Source of the DNA: Rhodospirillales bacterium RIFCSPLOWO2_02_FULL_58_16
GTDB lineage: Bacteria; Pseudomonadota; Alphaproteobacteria; Rhodospirillales; 2-02-FULL-58-16
DNA: 54,709 nucleotides
NCBI GenBank assembly: GCA_001830425.1
Contig: MIAA01000036.1
Location: 1 to 54,709 of the forward strand
Direction of reading: 5' to 3'
The position numbers and the translations under genes are program-made. The notes under the pieces were generated by a model, which worked only from the letters and a program-made list of their open reading frames with translations, searched no databases and was not told where the DNA came from. Shown piece after piece: positions 8,907 to 16,963 of the stretch (position 1 is the first letter of the stretch; every line of letters begins with the position of its first letter).

Positions 8907-9614
8907 TCAGAATGACGGAAGCGCCCGCACGACGCCGTCGGGGAAGACGATTCCCTTGTGAACGAAACGGCGATTCCGGAAATCATTGATCTCGACGACC
9001 CCGGCGACGTTATAGATGATGCGCGAGGTCAGGGTGTTGGTGATCTCGTCATCCGGGGTGCGCGACAAGACGAAGGTATGGCAGGCGTCGGCGGTCATCG
9101 CCACCATTTCATAATCGGTCGCCTTGATGAAATCATCAACCGCGTCAATGACGCCGAAGTCTTCATGGTCGATATAGTCGTGACCGAGAATCAGGCCGTT
9201 CTCCTTCATCTTGGGTAAGAAGGCCTTCAGGTCGGCGGCGACGGCTTCTTTGGTGTGCATGCCGTCGACATAAATCCAGTCGAAATAACGATCATCAAAC
9301 CGCAGGGCGGCTTCGCATGAAAAATCCCGATGCAGGATAACCTGGCCGGAGGCGATGGCGGCGGCGAAGAGCTGTTGGACATGCAGATAATTATCTTCGT
9401 GCTGTCGGTCGCTGACGTTGCTGGCGTCGGACAGATAGTCGGTCTGGTTCTGGAACACCCATGGATCAATCAGGTGAAGGCGCTCCGGTTGGACCACGTC
9501 GAGAATTTGCCGGGAAAAAATCCCCTTGAAAGTCCCGATCTCGGCGACGATTCCGCCCTTGGGCATTAAATGAAGGAATTTTTCGCGGCTGGTGGGAGTA
9601 AACAGCATGAACAC
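8907..9614 (-). CDS. Class I SAM-dependent methyltransferase
   Basis: A 235-aa Rossmann-fold methyltransferase. The SAM motif I region is VAEIGTFKGIFSRQIL, followed by the acidic LHLIDPW strand. Further on come FDWIYVDGMHTKEAV and GLILGHDY, characteristic of the Methyltransf_24 group, which acts on small-molecule or sugar hydroxyls. The acceptor is unknown. The 3' end abuts the MITE-like element. The N-terminus MFMLFTPTSREKF looks natural. There is no operon partner on the same strand within 400 bases. Confidence 0.78.
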   Translation of the reverse strand: MFMLFTPTSREKFLHLMPKGGIVAEIGTFKGIFSRQILDVVQPERLHLIDPWVFQNQTDYLSDASNVSDRQHEDNYLHVQQLFAAAIASGQVILHRDFSCEAALRFDDRYFDWIYVDGMHTKEAVAADLKAFLPKMKENGLILGHDYIDHEDFGVIDAVDDFIKATDYEMVAMTADACHTFVLSRTPDDEITNTLTSRIIYNVAGVVEINDFRNRRFVHKGIVFPDGVVRALPSF

Positions 9615-9778
9615 TTGCCTTCAGGTGGAAAAAGCGGAGGCCGCCGTAAGTTTAAACGTAGACCATGAATGTTTCTCTATATTTTTTCAGAAAACATTAA
9701 CCTTGTTCCTTAGCTGTTCATTAACAAGCTCAATGGTATTCACGGAAATCTTCGCTGAACAGAAAAAAGAGCCGGCCA

Positions 9779-10057
9779 ATGACAAACCGCCAGTCTTACT
9801 GCAATTCCAAAAAGCCCCTCGGCCCCAGCGGGAAACCCTTGACCCGCGAAGACCTGCCGCCCTCGGACACCAAGCGTTGGGTCACGAGCCGCAAGGCCGC
9901 CGTCGTAGACGGCGTACGTTCGGGACTGATCTCGCTGAACGACGCCTGCCGGCGCTATACGCTGTCGGTCGACGAGTTTCTGTCATGGCAGCGTCTGTTC
10001 GACAGCCACGGCCTTTCCGGTCTGCGCTGCACCCGCAGCAAAGAATACCGCTTATAA
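9779..10057 (+). CDS. sciP: SciP-like CtrA inhibitor (DUF1153)
   Basis: A 92-aa protein matching the alphaproteobacterial SciP/DUF1153 family. It has a variable N-terminus, then GPSGKPLTREDLPPSDTKRW, RKAAVVDGVRSGLISL, a helix-turn-helix with DACRRYTLSVDEFLSW, and a short basic tail. In Caulobacter SciP binds DNA and the master regulator CtrA and blocks CtrA-dependent transcription in the G1/swarmer phase. Here the role is inferred by family. The 160-base upstream gap is AT-rich with several TTAA tetramers, but no clear TTAA-N7-TTAA CtrA box could be confirmed. It is convergent with the methyltransferase at 10062, four bases away. Confidence 0.88.
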   Translation: MTNRQSYCNSKKPLGPSGKPLTREDLPPSDTKRWVTSRKAAVVDGVRSGLISLNDACRRYTLSVDEFLSWQRLFDSHGLSGLRCTRSKEYRL

Positions 10058-10061
10058 AGCG

Positions 10062-10703
10062 TTACTTTCGGATCAGAATCGTCCATTCCCGCAGGGGATG
10101 ACTGTCTATCAGCACGGCGTCGGACGATAAATCGGCGCGGCAAAAGTCGAGAAAGTCCTGTGAATCGGCGTAATACAGCCAGTCCTCAATTTTTTCCCGT
10201 TCATCATTCAGCATGTTGAAGGCCATGCCTTTGGCCGATTTGGCCCACAGTCGGCGCAGGCTTTCCTTAACGTACCTGTTCCACTCCCCTTCGCCGGCGG
10301 TCTGTCTCATGTTATAGGCGCCCGAGGCGAAGGAGTAGTCGGCGACATGGATGGCGGCAGAGCTTTCGTAGAATTGAGCGCGCGGATCGCGCACGCGGCG
10401 GCGAGCGGCCTTTATCATGTCCCTGCTGATGTCATAGCCGAAGAACCGACCGCCATCCATCGGCGGCATGTCCCGGAGAAACTCAAACAAGGCGCCGTAG
10501 CCGCATCCCAGATCGTTGACGCTGATTCCCTTCTTGTGAACATCGTCGCCCATCACTTCGATCAACAACTCAAAGCGCAACTGCTGGCCCTCGGCATTAT
10601 TCCAGAAGACCGCCGAGGGGCCGACCCCATGAAGTTTCAACCGTTGACTGAAAGCGGCGGCCACCGGGGCTAAAAGTTGAGAGGTTGCGTCGTTGGAAAA
10701 CAT
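10062..10703 (-). CDS. Class I SAM-dependent methyltransferase
   Basis: A 213-aa protein with a clear SAM-binding motif I (VNDLGCGYGALFEFL), a motif II-like FFGYDIS, and the usual downstream strand (YSFASGAYNM). The short C-terminal half contains WYADSQDFLDF-like helices without a recognisable acceptor domain. The acceptor is unknown. It lies 12 bases downstream of ygfZ on the same strand, so the two may be co-transcribed. Some alphaproteobacteria keep such methyltransferases with cell-envelope genes, but nothing here fixes the substrate. Confidence 0.75.
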   Translation of the reverse strand: MFSNDATSQLLAPVAAAFSQRLKLHGVGPSAVFWNNAEGQQLRFELLIEVMGDDVHKKGISVNDLGCGYGALFEFLRDMPPMDGGRFFGYDISRDMIKAARRRVRDPRAQFYESSAAIHVADYSFASGAYNMRQTAGEGEWNRYVKESLRRLWAKSAKGMAFNMLNDEREKIEDWLYYADSQDFLDFCRADLSSDAVLIDSHPLREWTILIRK

Positions 10704-10715
10704 GGCGGGGGAAGG

Positions 10716-11561
10716 CTAAAACTTCATCCAATCGGGTTTATGCGGCGTCAGCGTCGCCTCGCCGCAGATAAATACGGCGCCGCTCTTGGTCAGACAATCA
10801 ATGCGCAGCAGCGCCAGGCCGATCTCGCCGACGGCGGAGCGCATTTCGCCGGCATCCTCGCCGTCCATGGTTATCATGTCGCCCGGCTGAGGCGTCCGTC
10901 CGTCAATCGATACCGGCGCCAGCCGCTTCTTGATCAGGCCCCGGTACTTGGTGCGCGCCGTCAGCTCCTGGCCGAGATAGCAGCCCTTGTTCCAATCGAC
11001 GCTGCCCATCTCGTCAAAACCGTTTTCCAGCAGCAGCGCCTTGTCCACAACCATGTCGCGGCTGCCGTCGGCAAGGCCGAGGCTTATCCGCAGTTTATCG
11101 TATTCGGCAAAAGTCGCCGCCGCAAAGCCGGCGTCCTCCAGAATCCGGACGGCATGGTCGCGAGGCAGGACGGCACGGGCGCCGATTAAGGCCAGCCGAG
11201 GGTCGGCATAGGCAAAGTCGCCGACCATCCCCCCGCCCGGCAGGGCGACGGCGACCAGTTCGGTCGAACGGTCGGCGATCTCCACCCTGGAGCGCAGCTT
11301 GTACATGGAGAGGCGTTTCCTGAGGTCTTCGCGACGCGCCGCCTCAACGTCCAGCACAAGAGAGCTGTCCCTGTCCTGGATAATGAAAAAATCATGCAGG
11401 TATTTTCCCTGGGGCGTCAGGAAGGCGGCGTGAACGGCGCGCCCGGCGGCCACCTTCTTGACGTCGTTGGAAACCAGCCCCTGAAGAAAGGAGCGGGCGT
11501 CCTCGCCGGCGAGGCCGATCAGCCCCCGGCTTTCCAGCAGCACATATGATTTTCCCGGCAC
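10716..11561 (-). CDS. ygfZ: YgfZ/GcvT-like folate-binding protein
   Basis: Tetrahydrofolate-dependent protein that helps assemble or repair certain Fe-S enzymes. The diagnostic motif is KGCYLGQELTAR (K-G-C-Y-x-G-Q-E) around the middle of the protein, with the N-terminal FLQGLVSNDV strand of the GcvT fold. The open frame extends to 11678, but the extra ~38 residues are Arg-rich and overlap the upstream cytochrome gene. A GTG at 11561, with AAGG nine bases before it, or TTG at 11567, is a better start. Downstream is a methyltransferase, upstream the diheme cytochrome. Confidence 0.87.
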   Translation of the reverse strand: MPGKSYVLLESRGLIGLAGEDARSFLQGLVSNDVKKVAAGRAVHAAFLTPQGKYLHDFFIIQDRDSSLVLDVEAARREDLRKRLSMYKLRSRVEIADRSTELVAVALPGGGMVGDFAYADPRLALIGARAVLPRDHAVRILEDAGFAAATFAEYDKLRISLGLADGSRDMVVDKALLLENGFDEMGSVDWNKGCYLGQELTARTKYRGLIKKRLAPVSIDGRTPQPGDMITMDGEDAGEMRSAVGEIGLALLRIDCLTKSGAVFICGEATLTPHKPDWMKF

Positions 11562-11572
11562 CGGCAAACGCC

Positions 11573-12079
11573 TTAATCGTCGCCTTCGCCGCACTTGCGT
11601 TGCAGCTCGGCGGGCAGGAATTTCATCTTGGCGTCGGTGGAGCCGTTGACATTCATGGTCGGGTGGCAAGCCAGGCAATTGGCCTTGGAGCGCACCTGCT
11701 TATGCGCCCAAACCTCGGGGCCGCATTGCTTGTGTTTTGAAACAAACCGGGGGGCGTCGGTGATCCGCGCCAATGTTTCCCTGACGCGCCATTTCACAGC
11801 GGCGCGCACGTCGCTGACATCGGAAGAATTGGCGACATGAAAGGCAAGAATATTTGCCGCCGCAGCGGGGTCCATAACGGCGTTCTCGCCGAAATGATCA
11901 GACAGGGTGGCCATGATCTTTTCCCATGACGCTTTGGGCAAGGTCTGGGGCGGGAAGACCATGTGACATTCGCCGCATTCCTTGATGACGGTCTTGTCGG
12001 TTACGACCGGAAAGGTCTCGGCGCGGGCGACGCCGACCGTCAACAAAAGCGCCATGACGGCGAAAGCAAAAATACGCAT
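11573..12079 (-). CDS. Periplasmic diheme cytochrome c (DHC-type)
   Basis: A 168-aa exported cytochrome. A signal peptide (residues 1-20, ending ARA) is followed by CGECH at 35-39 and a second heme site CLACH near residue 136. The spacing and the conserved MVFPPQ and WEKIMATLSDHFG stretches resemble the diheme cytochrome c (DHC) family, which in phototrophs partners with the SHP cytochrome or membrane b-type cytochromes. No such partner lies next to it. Its role as an electron carrier is inferred. It is followed after ~12 bases by ygfZ on the same strand. Confidence 0.83.
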   Translation of the reverse strand: MRIFAFAVMALLLTVGVARAETFPVVTDKTVIKECGECHMVFPPQTLPKASWEKIMATLSDHFGENAVMDPAAAANILAFHVANSSDVSDVRAAVKWRVRETLARITDAPRFVSKHKQCGPEVWAHKQVRSKANCLACHPTMNVNGSTDAKMKFLPAELQRKCGEGDD

Positions 12080-12151
12080 GATCTGTTTCTCCAGGGGTTA
12101 ACGCTGCCTGTACGCTGACACAAGTAACCTGAACAGCATATGAAGGGTAGA

Positions 12152-12189
12152 CAAAAAGACGGGAGGGGACAGGGAAGTGCCCCCTCCCG
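12152..12189 (-). terminator. Rho-independent terminator
   Basis: On the minus strand, a 9-bp GC stem (CGGGAGGGG / CCCCTCCCG, 12160-12168 with 12181-12189) is followed by TCTTTTTG. It lies just after the end of the secreted-protein gene at 12266 and before the diheme cytochrome gene, separating the two units. Confidence 0.78.
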
Positions 12190-12265
12190 CTCATCCCGCG
12201 CGTCTGGTAACCGGCCGGGAATGCCGGCATCGCGGGGGATTGAAAAAAGAAGGGATAACGTGAGT

Positions 12266-12559
12266 TTAGATATGAAAAATCGGCGGGCCGGTGGTAAAGA
12301 CGCCGGAGACGGCTTTGGCCGCCATCAGGCGCTCATCAACAAAGAAAACCACTTTCCGCCCCGAGCCGGCAAAGCCGTCGGGATATGAATTCACGGCGAA
12401 GGCGCCGAGGTCAGCGCCTTCCGAAGGATCGTCAATCAGGCCGCATGAGCCGTCGAATGAGTAATAATCATCGGAGGCAACCGCCTCCGCCGCGTTTATG
12501 ACAAGCTGGGCGCATACAAATATGACCAGCAGAAGCTTTGCTAAAAACGACCGACTCAT
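12266..12559 (-). CDS. Small secreted hypothetical protein
   Basis: A 97-aa product with a clear signal peptide (FLAKLLLVIFVCAQLVINAAEA, cleavage near residue 28) and a short mature region with two cysteines and many Asp, Gly and Ser residues. No family is recognised. The start is supported by GGAG a few bases before ATG (GGAGAAAAAATG), and a strong terminator follows the gene. It looks like a real, independently transcribed small periplasmic protein. Confidence 0.62.
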   Translation of the reverse strand: MSRSFLAKLLLVIFVCAQLVINAAEAVASDDYYSFDGSCGLIDDPSEGADLGAFAVNSYPDGFAGSGRKVVFFVDERLMAAKAVSGVFTTGPPIFHI

Positions 12560-12635
12560 TTTTTCTCCGACAAGAACGGCCTGTAACCGATTTTATTAAT
12601 TATGGTTCAAAAGACAGCGTGGCGCAAACCTAAAG

Positions 12636-12815
12636 TCCTCCCCCTTTAGAAGGGAGTTATCAGTCTGTGTGTTTTGACCACCACAGAGGCACAGAGACGC
12701 AGAGAAGATTAATTAAAGTTTTATTCCTGCTTTTTCTTTTTTCTCTCTATCCTCCTCTGTGTCTCTGAGCCTCTGTGTTTCATAAAACAGTGCTTATTCC
12801 GATCAACGCGCCGGA
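12636..12815 (+). repeat. ~180-bp interspersed repeat, copy A
   Basis: A non-coding unit that begins TCCTCCCCCTTTAGAAGGGAG and continues with GTTATCAGTCTGTGTG. It then carries two opposed CACAGAGGC/CTCTGTGTCTC-type arms around a pyrimidine-rich centre (TTTTTCTTTTTTCTCTC), and ends GCTTATTCCGATCAACGCGCCGG. The same sequence occurs on the opposite strand at 27210-27387. The pair of arms (CACAGAGGCACAGAGACGCAGAG and its partner) can form a long hairpin, as in MITE-like repeats. Confidence 0.85.
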
Positions 12816-12837
12816 CGTTAGGGGGTATCGGCAGCAA

Positions 12838-12862
12838 CCTCCCCTCCTTCGTAAGGAGGGGA
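12838..12862. repeat. Short palindrome after the TPR gene
   Basis: CCCCTCCTT-CGT-AAGGAGGGG (12841-12861) is a perfect 9-bp stem with a 3-base loop, directly beyond the stop of the TPR gene. It may act as a 3' stabiliser or weak terminator, but no T-tract follows on the minus strand. Confidence 0.55.
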
Positions 12863-12873
12863 AAGCGCCGGGG

Positions 12874-13626
12874 CTATTCCGTCTTGACGTCCATCTTTTC
12901 CAGATTGGCCTGGGCGGCTTGGGCGGCGAGGGTGTCGGGATGGGCGCCCAACACCTGTAGCCAATCGGCGCGGGCGCCGTCGTCATCGCCCTTGAGGCGG
13001 CGAATATTGCCGCGCTCCAGCAACCCCTCCGGATGCAGCGGATCCAGCGACAGCGCCAGATTGACATCGGTTTCGGCCTGCTCAAGGTTGTCGAGCAGGC
13101 GTTGAGCGCTGGCGCGAAAAACCAGGGCTTCAACAGAGTCGGGGTTCATTTCGACGGCCAGGTTCAAATCCTCGACGGCTTCTTTATAACGACCGGCGGC
13201 GGCGCGGATCACGGCCCGGTCGACCAGCAGGTTTTGGTTCATCGGATTGATCTTGAGGCCTGCCGTCGCCGCCCCTTCGGCGCGTTCGGCCTTGTTGTCC
13301 ATCAGCCAGGCCTGGGACGCCTGCCCCAGCAATTCCGCCTTGAACGAGGGCTTGTCGATGATCTCCTGGGCCAATTCCTCGAACCGCGCGGCGGCGGTGG
13401 AGTACTGGCCGAGCGCCATCAACGCCGCCGCGACGCAATGCTTGGCCGGCGCTCCGCCCCCCATGTCGCGCCACGACATCGCCTTTTCAAAGGCCTCATT
13501 GGGAGCGCTCTTGGTCTGCTTCATGCAGCTATCATATTCGGCGGCGGGGTTGATCTCGTCGGCCTCCGCCCCGGCGGCGAAGATCGCCGCCGTCGCCGCC
13601 GCCAAAAGCCATATCCGTATGTTCAT
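12874..13626 (-). CDS. Exported TPR-repeat protein
   Basis: A 250-aa periplasmic protein: signal peptide (residues ~1-22, ending AEADE), then at least four degenerate tetratricopeptide repeats. The last ones are clearest (AVEDLNLAVEMNPDSVEALVFRASAQ and AETDVNLALSLDPLHPEGLLERGNIR regions). TPRs act as protein-interaction scaffolds; no enzyme motif is present. It is divergently arranged from the SDR gene with 71 bases between. The function cannot be specified. Confidence 0.8.
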   Translation of the reverse strand: MNIRIWLLAAATAAIFAAGAEADEINPAAEYDSCMKQTKSAPNEAFEKAMSWRDMGGGAPAKHCVAAALMALGQYSTAAARFEELAQEIIDKPSFKAELLGQASQAWLMDNKAERAEGAATAGLKINPMNQNLLVDRAVIRAAAGRYKEAVEDLNLAVEMNPDSVEALVFRASAQRLLDNLEQAETDVNLALSLDPLHPEGLLERGNIRRLKGDDDGARADWLQVLGAHPDTLAAQAAQANLEKMDVKTE

Positions 13627-13697
13627 TATCTTGTTGCTCCACAGTCCGCGACCGGTAAAGTCCTACCTTCCGGCGCCGAAGGCAAGAGACTCCGAAC

Positions 13698-14579
13698 ATG
13701 AATAAAAAACCGCCGCATTTGTTTTGCTTCGGGCTGGGCTACAGCGCCCGGACGCTGGCCGGCATTCTGATGGATAAAGGATGGACCGTCACCGGCACTT
13801 GCCGGGATAAGGAAAGCGTAAACAAATCGGCGGCGACGGGGATCAAGGCCTTCCTTTTCGATGGTCAACGTCCCTTTCGACACGCGGCGACGGCGCTGAA
13901 AGGCGTCACTCATCTCCTGACCTCGGTTCCGCCCGATGCCGAAGGCGACCCGGTCCTGCGCCATCATCAAAAAGACCTTTCCGCCGTCAAAGGACTTGCC
14001 TGGATCGGTTACCTGTCCACCACCGGCGTCTACGGCGATACCGGCGGCCGCATGGTCGATGAATCGGCGCCGTTGCTGCCGACCTCGGAACGCAGCCGGC
14101 TTCGCGTCGAGGCGGAGAAGCAATGGCGGACGGCGACGAATATCCCGGCGCATATCTTCCGCCTGTCCGGAATCTACGGGCCGGCAAACAGCGTACTGGA
14201 CAGGGTGCGCGACGGGACGGCGCGGCGCATCGACAAGCCGGGACACCTGTTCTCGCGCATTCATGTGGACGATATCGCGGGCGCAGCGATGGCCTCGATG
14301 GCCCGCCCCGATCCCGGCGCCGTCTATAACCTGGCCGATGACCTGCCGGCGACGGCGGCCGAGGTGACGGCTTTCGCCTGCGAACTGCTCGGCGTAAAAC
14401 CGCCGCCGCTGATTCCTTTTGACGAGGCGGCCGGGAAAATGTCGCCGATGGCGCTGTCCTTCTGGCGCGACAACCGCCTTGTCGATAATACGCGCATCAA
14501 AAAAGAATTGGCGGTAAGATTGATCCATCCCGACTACCGGTCGGGACTGAGAGCGATTCTGGCGGCGGAAACGAGATAA
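13698..14579 (+). CDS. NAD(P)-dependent epimerase/dehydratase-family (SDR) protein
   Basis: A 293-aa extended SDR-fold protein related to YeeZ-type proteins. The dinucleotide loop is FGLGYSARTLA near residues 12-22, a modified GxGYxA rather than GxxGxxG. STTGVYGD with the catalytic Tyr, a downstream RLRVEAEKQW segment, HIFRLSGIYGP, and FSRIHVDDIA follow as in sugar-nucleotide epimerase relatives. The substrate is unknown. The stop codon overlaps the ATG of the MOSC gene (TAATG), so the two are translationally coupled. Confidence 0.8.
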   Translation: MNKKPPHLFCFGLGYSARTLAGILMDKGWTVTGTCRDKESVNKSAATGIKAFLFDGQRPFRHAATALKGVTHLLTSVPPDAEGDPVLRHHQKDLSAVKGLAWIGYLSTTGVYGDTGGRMVDESAPLLPTSERSRLRVEAEKQWRTATNIPAHIFRLSGIYGPANSVLDRVRDGTARRIDKPGHLFSRIHVDDIAGAAMASMARPDPGAVYNLADDLPATAAEVTAFACELLGVKPPPLIPFDEAAGKMSPMALSFWRDNRLVDNTRIKKELAVRLIHPDYRSGLRAILAAETR

Positions 14580-15337
14580 TGATCAAGGTCGCGCAAATTC
14601 TTCGCTACCCGGTAAAGGGACTGAGCGCGCAAAGCCTGAATCAGGTCCGACTACGGCCGGGCCTGGGAGTCCCCGATGACCGCCGTTTCGCCCTTGCCCA
14701 CGCCGCCACCCGATTTGATGCGTCCGCTCCCAAGTGGCTGCCCAAGACCGGGTTTCTGATGCTGATGCGCGACGAACGTCTGGCGGCTCTCGAAACTACT
14801 TATGATGAATCCGACGGAACCCTGAGCATCTTCAGGAAAGGCCGTCGGGTGGCGCGGGGCAATATCACCACCCCCGTCGGACGCGCCGTGATCGAAGACT
14901 TCTTCGCCGCCTATATGAAACGCGAAGCCGCCGGCAAGCCGCGCCTGCTCGAAGCGCCGGAAGGCCATATGTTTTCCGATCATCAGGCCTGCGTTCTGTC
15001 GCTGATCGGCTCGGCTTCGATCACCGACCTGGGAAGGGTAGTCGGCGGGCCGGTGAACCCGATCCGCTTCCGTCCCAACCTGATCTTTGACGGCGCGGCG
15101 CCGTGGGACGAGTTCAAATGGCTGAACAAGGAAATCGCCATCGGCGGCGTCCGCCTGGAGATCACCAAGCGCATCGACAGATGCGCCGCCGTCAACGTCG
15201 ATCCACAAACGGCGGAGCGCGACATGAACATCCCCAAGACCCTGCAACGGGGCTTCGGCCACATCGACATGGGAGTTTATGCGAAAGTATTAACCGAAGG
15301 GACTATCGCCGTCGGCGATGAGATCGACATTTTATGA
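14579..15337 (+). CDS. MOSC-domain protein
   Basis: A 252-aa protein with an N-terminal MOSC beta-barrel (VAQILRYPVKGLSAQSL) and a MOSC core. The core includes RFRPNLIFDG, the conserved Cys in RIDRCAAVNVDP (expected Mo-cofactor ligand) and the C-terminal VLTEGTIAVGDEI. MOSC proteins carry or transfer molybdenum-bound sulfur; family relatives include mARC and YcbX, which reduce N-hydroxylated compounds. YcbX-like ferredoxin fusion is absent. Coupled to the SDR gene upstream by a one-base stop/start overlap. Confidence 0.85.
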   Translation: MIKVAQILRYPVKGLSAQSLNQVRLRPGLGVPDDRRFALAHAATRFDASAPKWLPKTGFLMLMRDERLAALETTYDESDGTLSIFRKGRRVARGNITTPVGRAVIEDFFAAYMKREAAGKPRLLEAPEGHMFSDHQACVLSLIGSASITDLGRVVGGPVNPIRFRPNLIFDGAAPWDEFKWLNKEIAIGGVRLEITKRIDRCAAVNVDPQTAERDMNIPKTLQRGFGHIDMGVYAKVLTEGTIAVGDEIDIL

Positions 15338-15396
15338 GCGGAACACACCTTAACTTCGCCGCCGAACTGTCCAAACAAGACCGACTCTCGCTACAT

Positions 15397-15906
15397 CTAC
15401 TTGTTGCCAAGTTTTAGAGTTTTTCTATTATTGTACTTCGGTAACTTTTTGAATCTTTTTACATACTCCGCCCACGCCTCATATTCTGCTTTCACTACAC
15501 AGCCGAGCATGCGCAGATTTTTCTCAGTTATTTCACCAGCCTCACATTTAAATGGCCGCACGGAAACATAAAGTAATCTGGCAAGATCTTTACCGTTACG
15601 GTAATCATGCATGAATCGAACGGCACCACTATGGCCCTTTTTACCTCGGAGTGTATTGTTGAACTGGGAAAGGCGCCTTTTTAACGAGTTAGTCGTCCCA
15701 AAGTAGGCGATGCATTTTATAAATTCGAAGTCATTCCCATTAATATTTTTCTTTGAAATTGCCAATGCGTAGATTCCTGGAGACCTAATGTTTTCTAATT
15801 CTTTTATCTTCTCATGTGTCCATCGGCTACGCTTAGGGTTCCATCGGTTATTCTTGGTGTCCCATAGGCGGGTCCATTTCACCCATTTAGAAAAACGCTT
15901 TTCCAT
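15397..15906 (-). CDS. GIY-YIG-like nuclease-fold protein
   Basis: A 169-aa basic protein. The N-terminal half has PGIYALAIS, then IAYFGTTNSLKRRLSQFN, matching the GIY-(x)n-YIG layout with YFG in place of YIG, plus the expected Arg a few residues later. A Glu near the C-terminus (KAEYEAWAEY) could be the metal ligand. Base composition is visibly more AT-rich than the neighbours, and Lys/Asn codons are abundant, suggesting recent acquisition. It is flanked by convergent MOSC and by non-coding DNA. Nuclease activity is inferred only. Confidence 0.6.
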   Translation of the reverse strand: MEKRFSKWVKWTRLWDTKNNRWNPKRSRWTHEKIKELENIRSPGIYALAISKKNINGNDFEFIKCIAYFGTTNSLKRRLSQFNNTLRGKKGHSGAVRFMHDYRNGKDLARLLYVSVRPFKCEAGEITEKNLRMLGCVVKAEYEAWAEYVKRFKKLPKYNNRKTLKLGNK

Positions 15907-16152
15907 TGTTGGCCGCTCCCTTTATCGTCTAGGTTGAAAAAAGTAATGATATGCCATGAAACCGAATACCATCGTTATTTCCTTTTGCAATCAAACTGAT
16001 TTTCAGGATGGTCCGTTAACGGATATTCTGCTTATACAAGAATTTCCAGGAGCATTCGCCGCCATCCGGATTGCTTCGCTCCGCTCGCAATAACGGCAAG
16101 GCCGCAGCAGCTTACCCTCGGTTTTTGCTGAAGTTTTTGAGAAAGATCATGG

Positions 16153-16182
16153 TTGAAATCCGGTTGATAGATGCGATATAAA
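16153..16182 (+). promoter_or_regulatory. Candidate sigma-70 promoter for the NYN gene
   Basis: TTGAAA (16153-16158) and TATAAA (16177-16182), spaced 18 bases, upstream of the gene starting at 16257. Pattern match only. Confidence 0.4.
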
Positions 16183-16197
16183 GGATATCTACTTGCT

Positions 16198-16231
16198 CCC
16201 CGCCCGACACGCCGCAAGGCCTCGGGCGGGG
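16198..16231. promoter_or_regulatory. GC-rich leader hairpin before the NYN gene
   Basis: A perfect 10-bp inverted repeat (CCCCGCCCGA / TCGGGCGGGG) with a 14-base loop ends ~25 bases before the start codon, in the expected 5' leader. It is followed by TTATTTGTTTG, a weak T-run, so it could be an attenuator-like structure or a terminator of something upstream. The identity is uncertain. Confidence 0.45.
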
Positions 16232-16256
16232 TTATTTGTTTGTAGGCAGGGGAACC

Positions 16257-16886
16257 ATGGCAACCGAGTCGGCGACAAAACGAGCCATAGCGTTTATCGA
16301 CGGGCAAAATCTTTTTCATTCGGTAAAAGAATCTTTTGGTTATACCTACCCGAATTATGATCCTCACGCTCTTGCAAAAACCGTTTGCCTCGACCGGGGC
16401 TGGACGCTTGCCGAGGTCCGCTTATACACCGGCATTCCCGATAGTTCGGATAATCCGTTCTGGAACCATTTCTGGACAGCGAAGCTGGCGCAAATGGGGC
16501 GCCAAAAGGTCCACGTCTTTTCGCGCCCATTAAGGTACCGGAATAAATCCTTTTCCCTGCCCGACGGAATCCAGCATACGATTCTGGTAGGCGAAGAAAA
16601 AGGCATTGATGTGCGGATCGCCATCGACATCATCCGTCTCGCTCACCGGAACGCCTATGACGTGGCGCTGGTGTTCAGTCAGGACCAGGATTTGTCGGAG
16701 GTTGCGGACGAAATCCGGGCTATCTCACAAGAGCAGGGCAGATGGGTCAAGGTTGCCTCCGCTTTTCCGAGCAGCATCACCAGCCGGAACCGCAGGGGGA
16801 TCGACAAGACCGACTGGATTATGATCGACAAGACGACCTACGATTGCTGTCTCGACAATCGAGACTACCGGCCAAAGCGTCCCTGA
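16257..16886 (+). CDS. NYN-domain (LabA/DUF88-like) putative ribonuclease
   Basis: A 209-aa PIN-like NYN protein. Acidic residues expected at the metal site are seen in AIAFIDGQNLF, in EKGIDVRIAIDI and in VFSQDQDLSEV. The start is the ATG at 16257 with AGGGG just upstream, rather than a TTG seven codons earlier. NYN proteins are predicted metal-dependent RNases, sometimes tied to defence or stress. The next-door GIY-YIG gene and repeats suggest an accessory pocket, but there is no known toxin-antitoxin pairing here. Confidence 0.8.
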   Translation: MATESATKRAIAFIDGQNLFHSVKESFGYTYPNYDPHALAKTVCLDRGWTLAEVRLYTGIPDSSDNPFWNHFWTAKLAQMGRQKVHVFSRPLRYRNKSFSLPDGIQHTILVGEEKGIDVRIAIDIIRLAHRNAYDVALVFSQDQDLSEVADEIRAISQEQGRWVKVASAFPSSITSRNRRGIDKTDWIMIDKTTYDCCLDNRDYRPKRP

Positions 16887-16963
16887 CCGGCCTCTTTCCG
16901 AATCCCGCCGGATTATACCGAAGATCATTGATATTGATCCTTGGCATAACGTAGGGCGGTTTT

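Larger units (their letters stand above)
15907..16256. other. 350-base gap without a convincing gene
   Basis: AT-rich DNA at the left (near the GIY-YIG gene) grades into a stretch, GGATTGCTTCGCTCCGCTCGCAATAACGG at ~16067-16095, that resembles common alphaproteobacterial intergenic repeats. Further right is a candidate promoter and a strong hairpin (reported separately) before the NYN gene. No RNA gene was recognised. Confidence 0.5.

Noticed and set aside
8648-8989. 113-codon frame in the MITE-like element
   Set aside because: Spans palindromic arms and has no conserved-looking sequence.
9672-9735. CtrA binding site (TTAA-N7-TTAA) upstream of sciP
   Set aside because: Several TTAA tetramers occur, but none has a partner at the right spacing.
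13626-14528. 300-codon minus-strand frame opposite the SDR gene
   Set aside because: The SDR frame on the plus strand has family motifs and a coupled downstream MOSC gene; the antisense frame has none.
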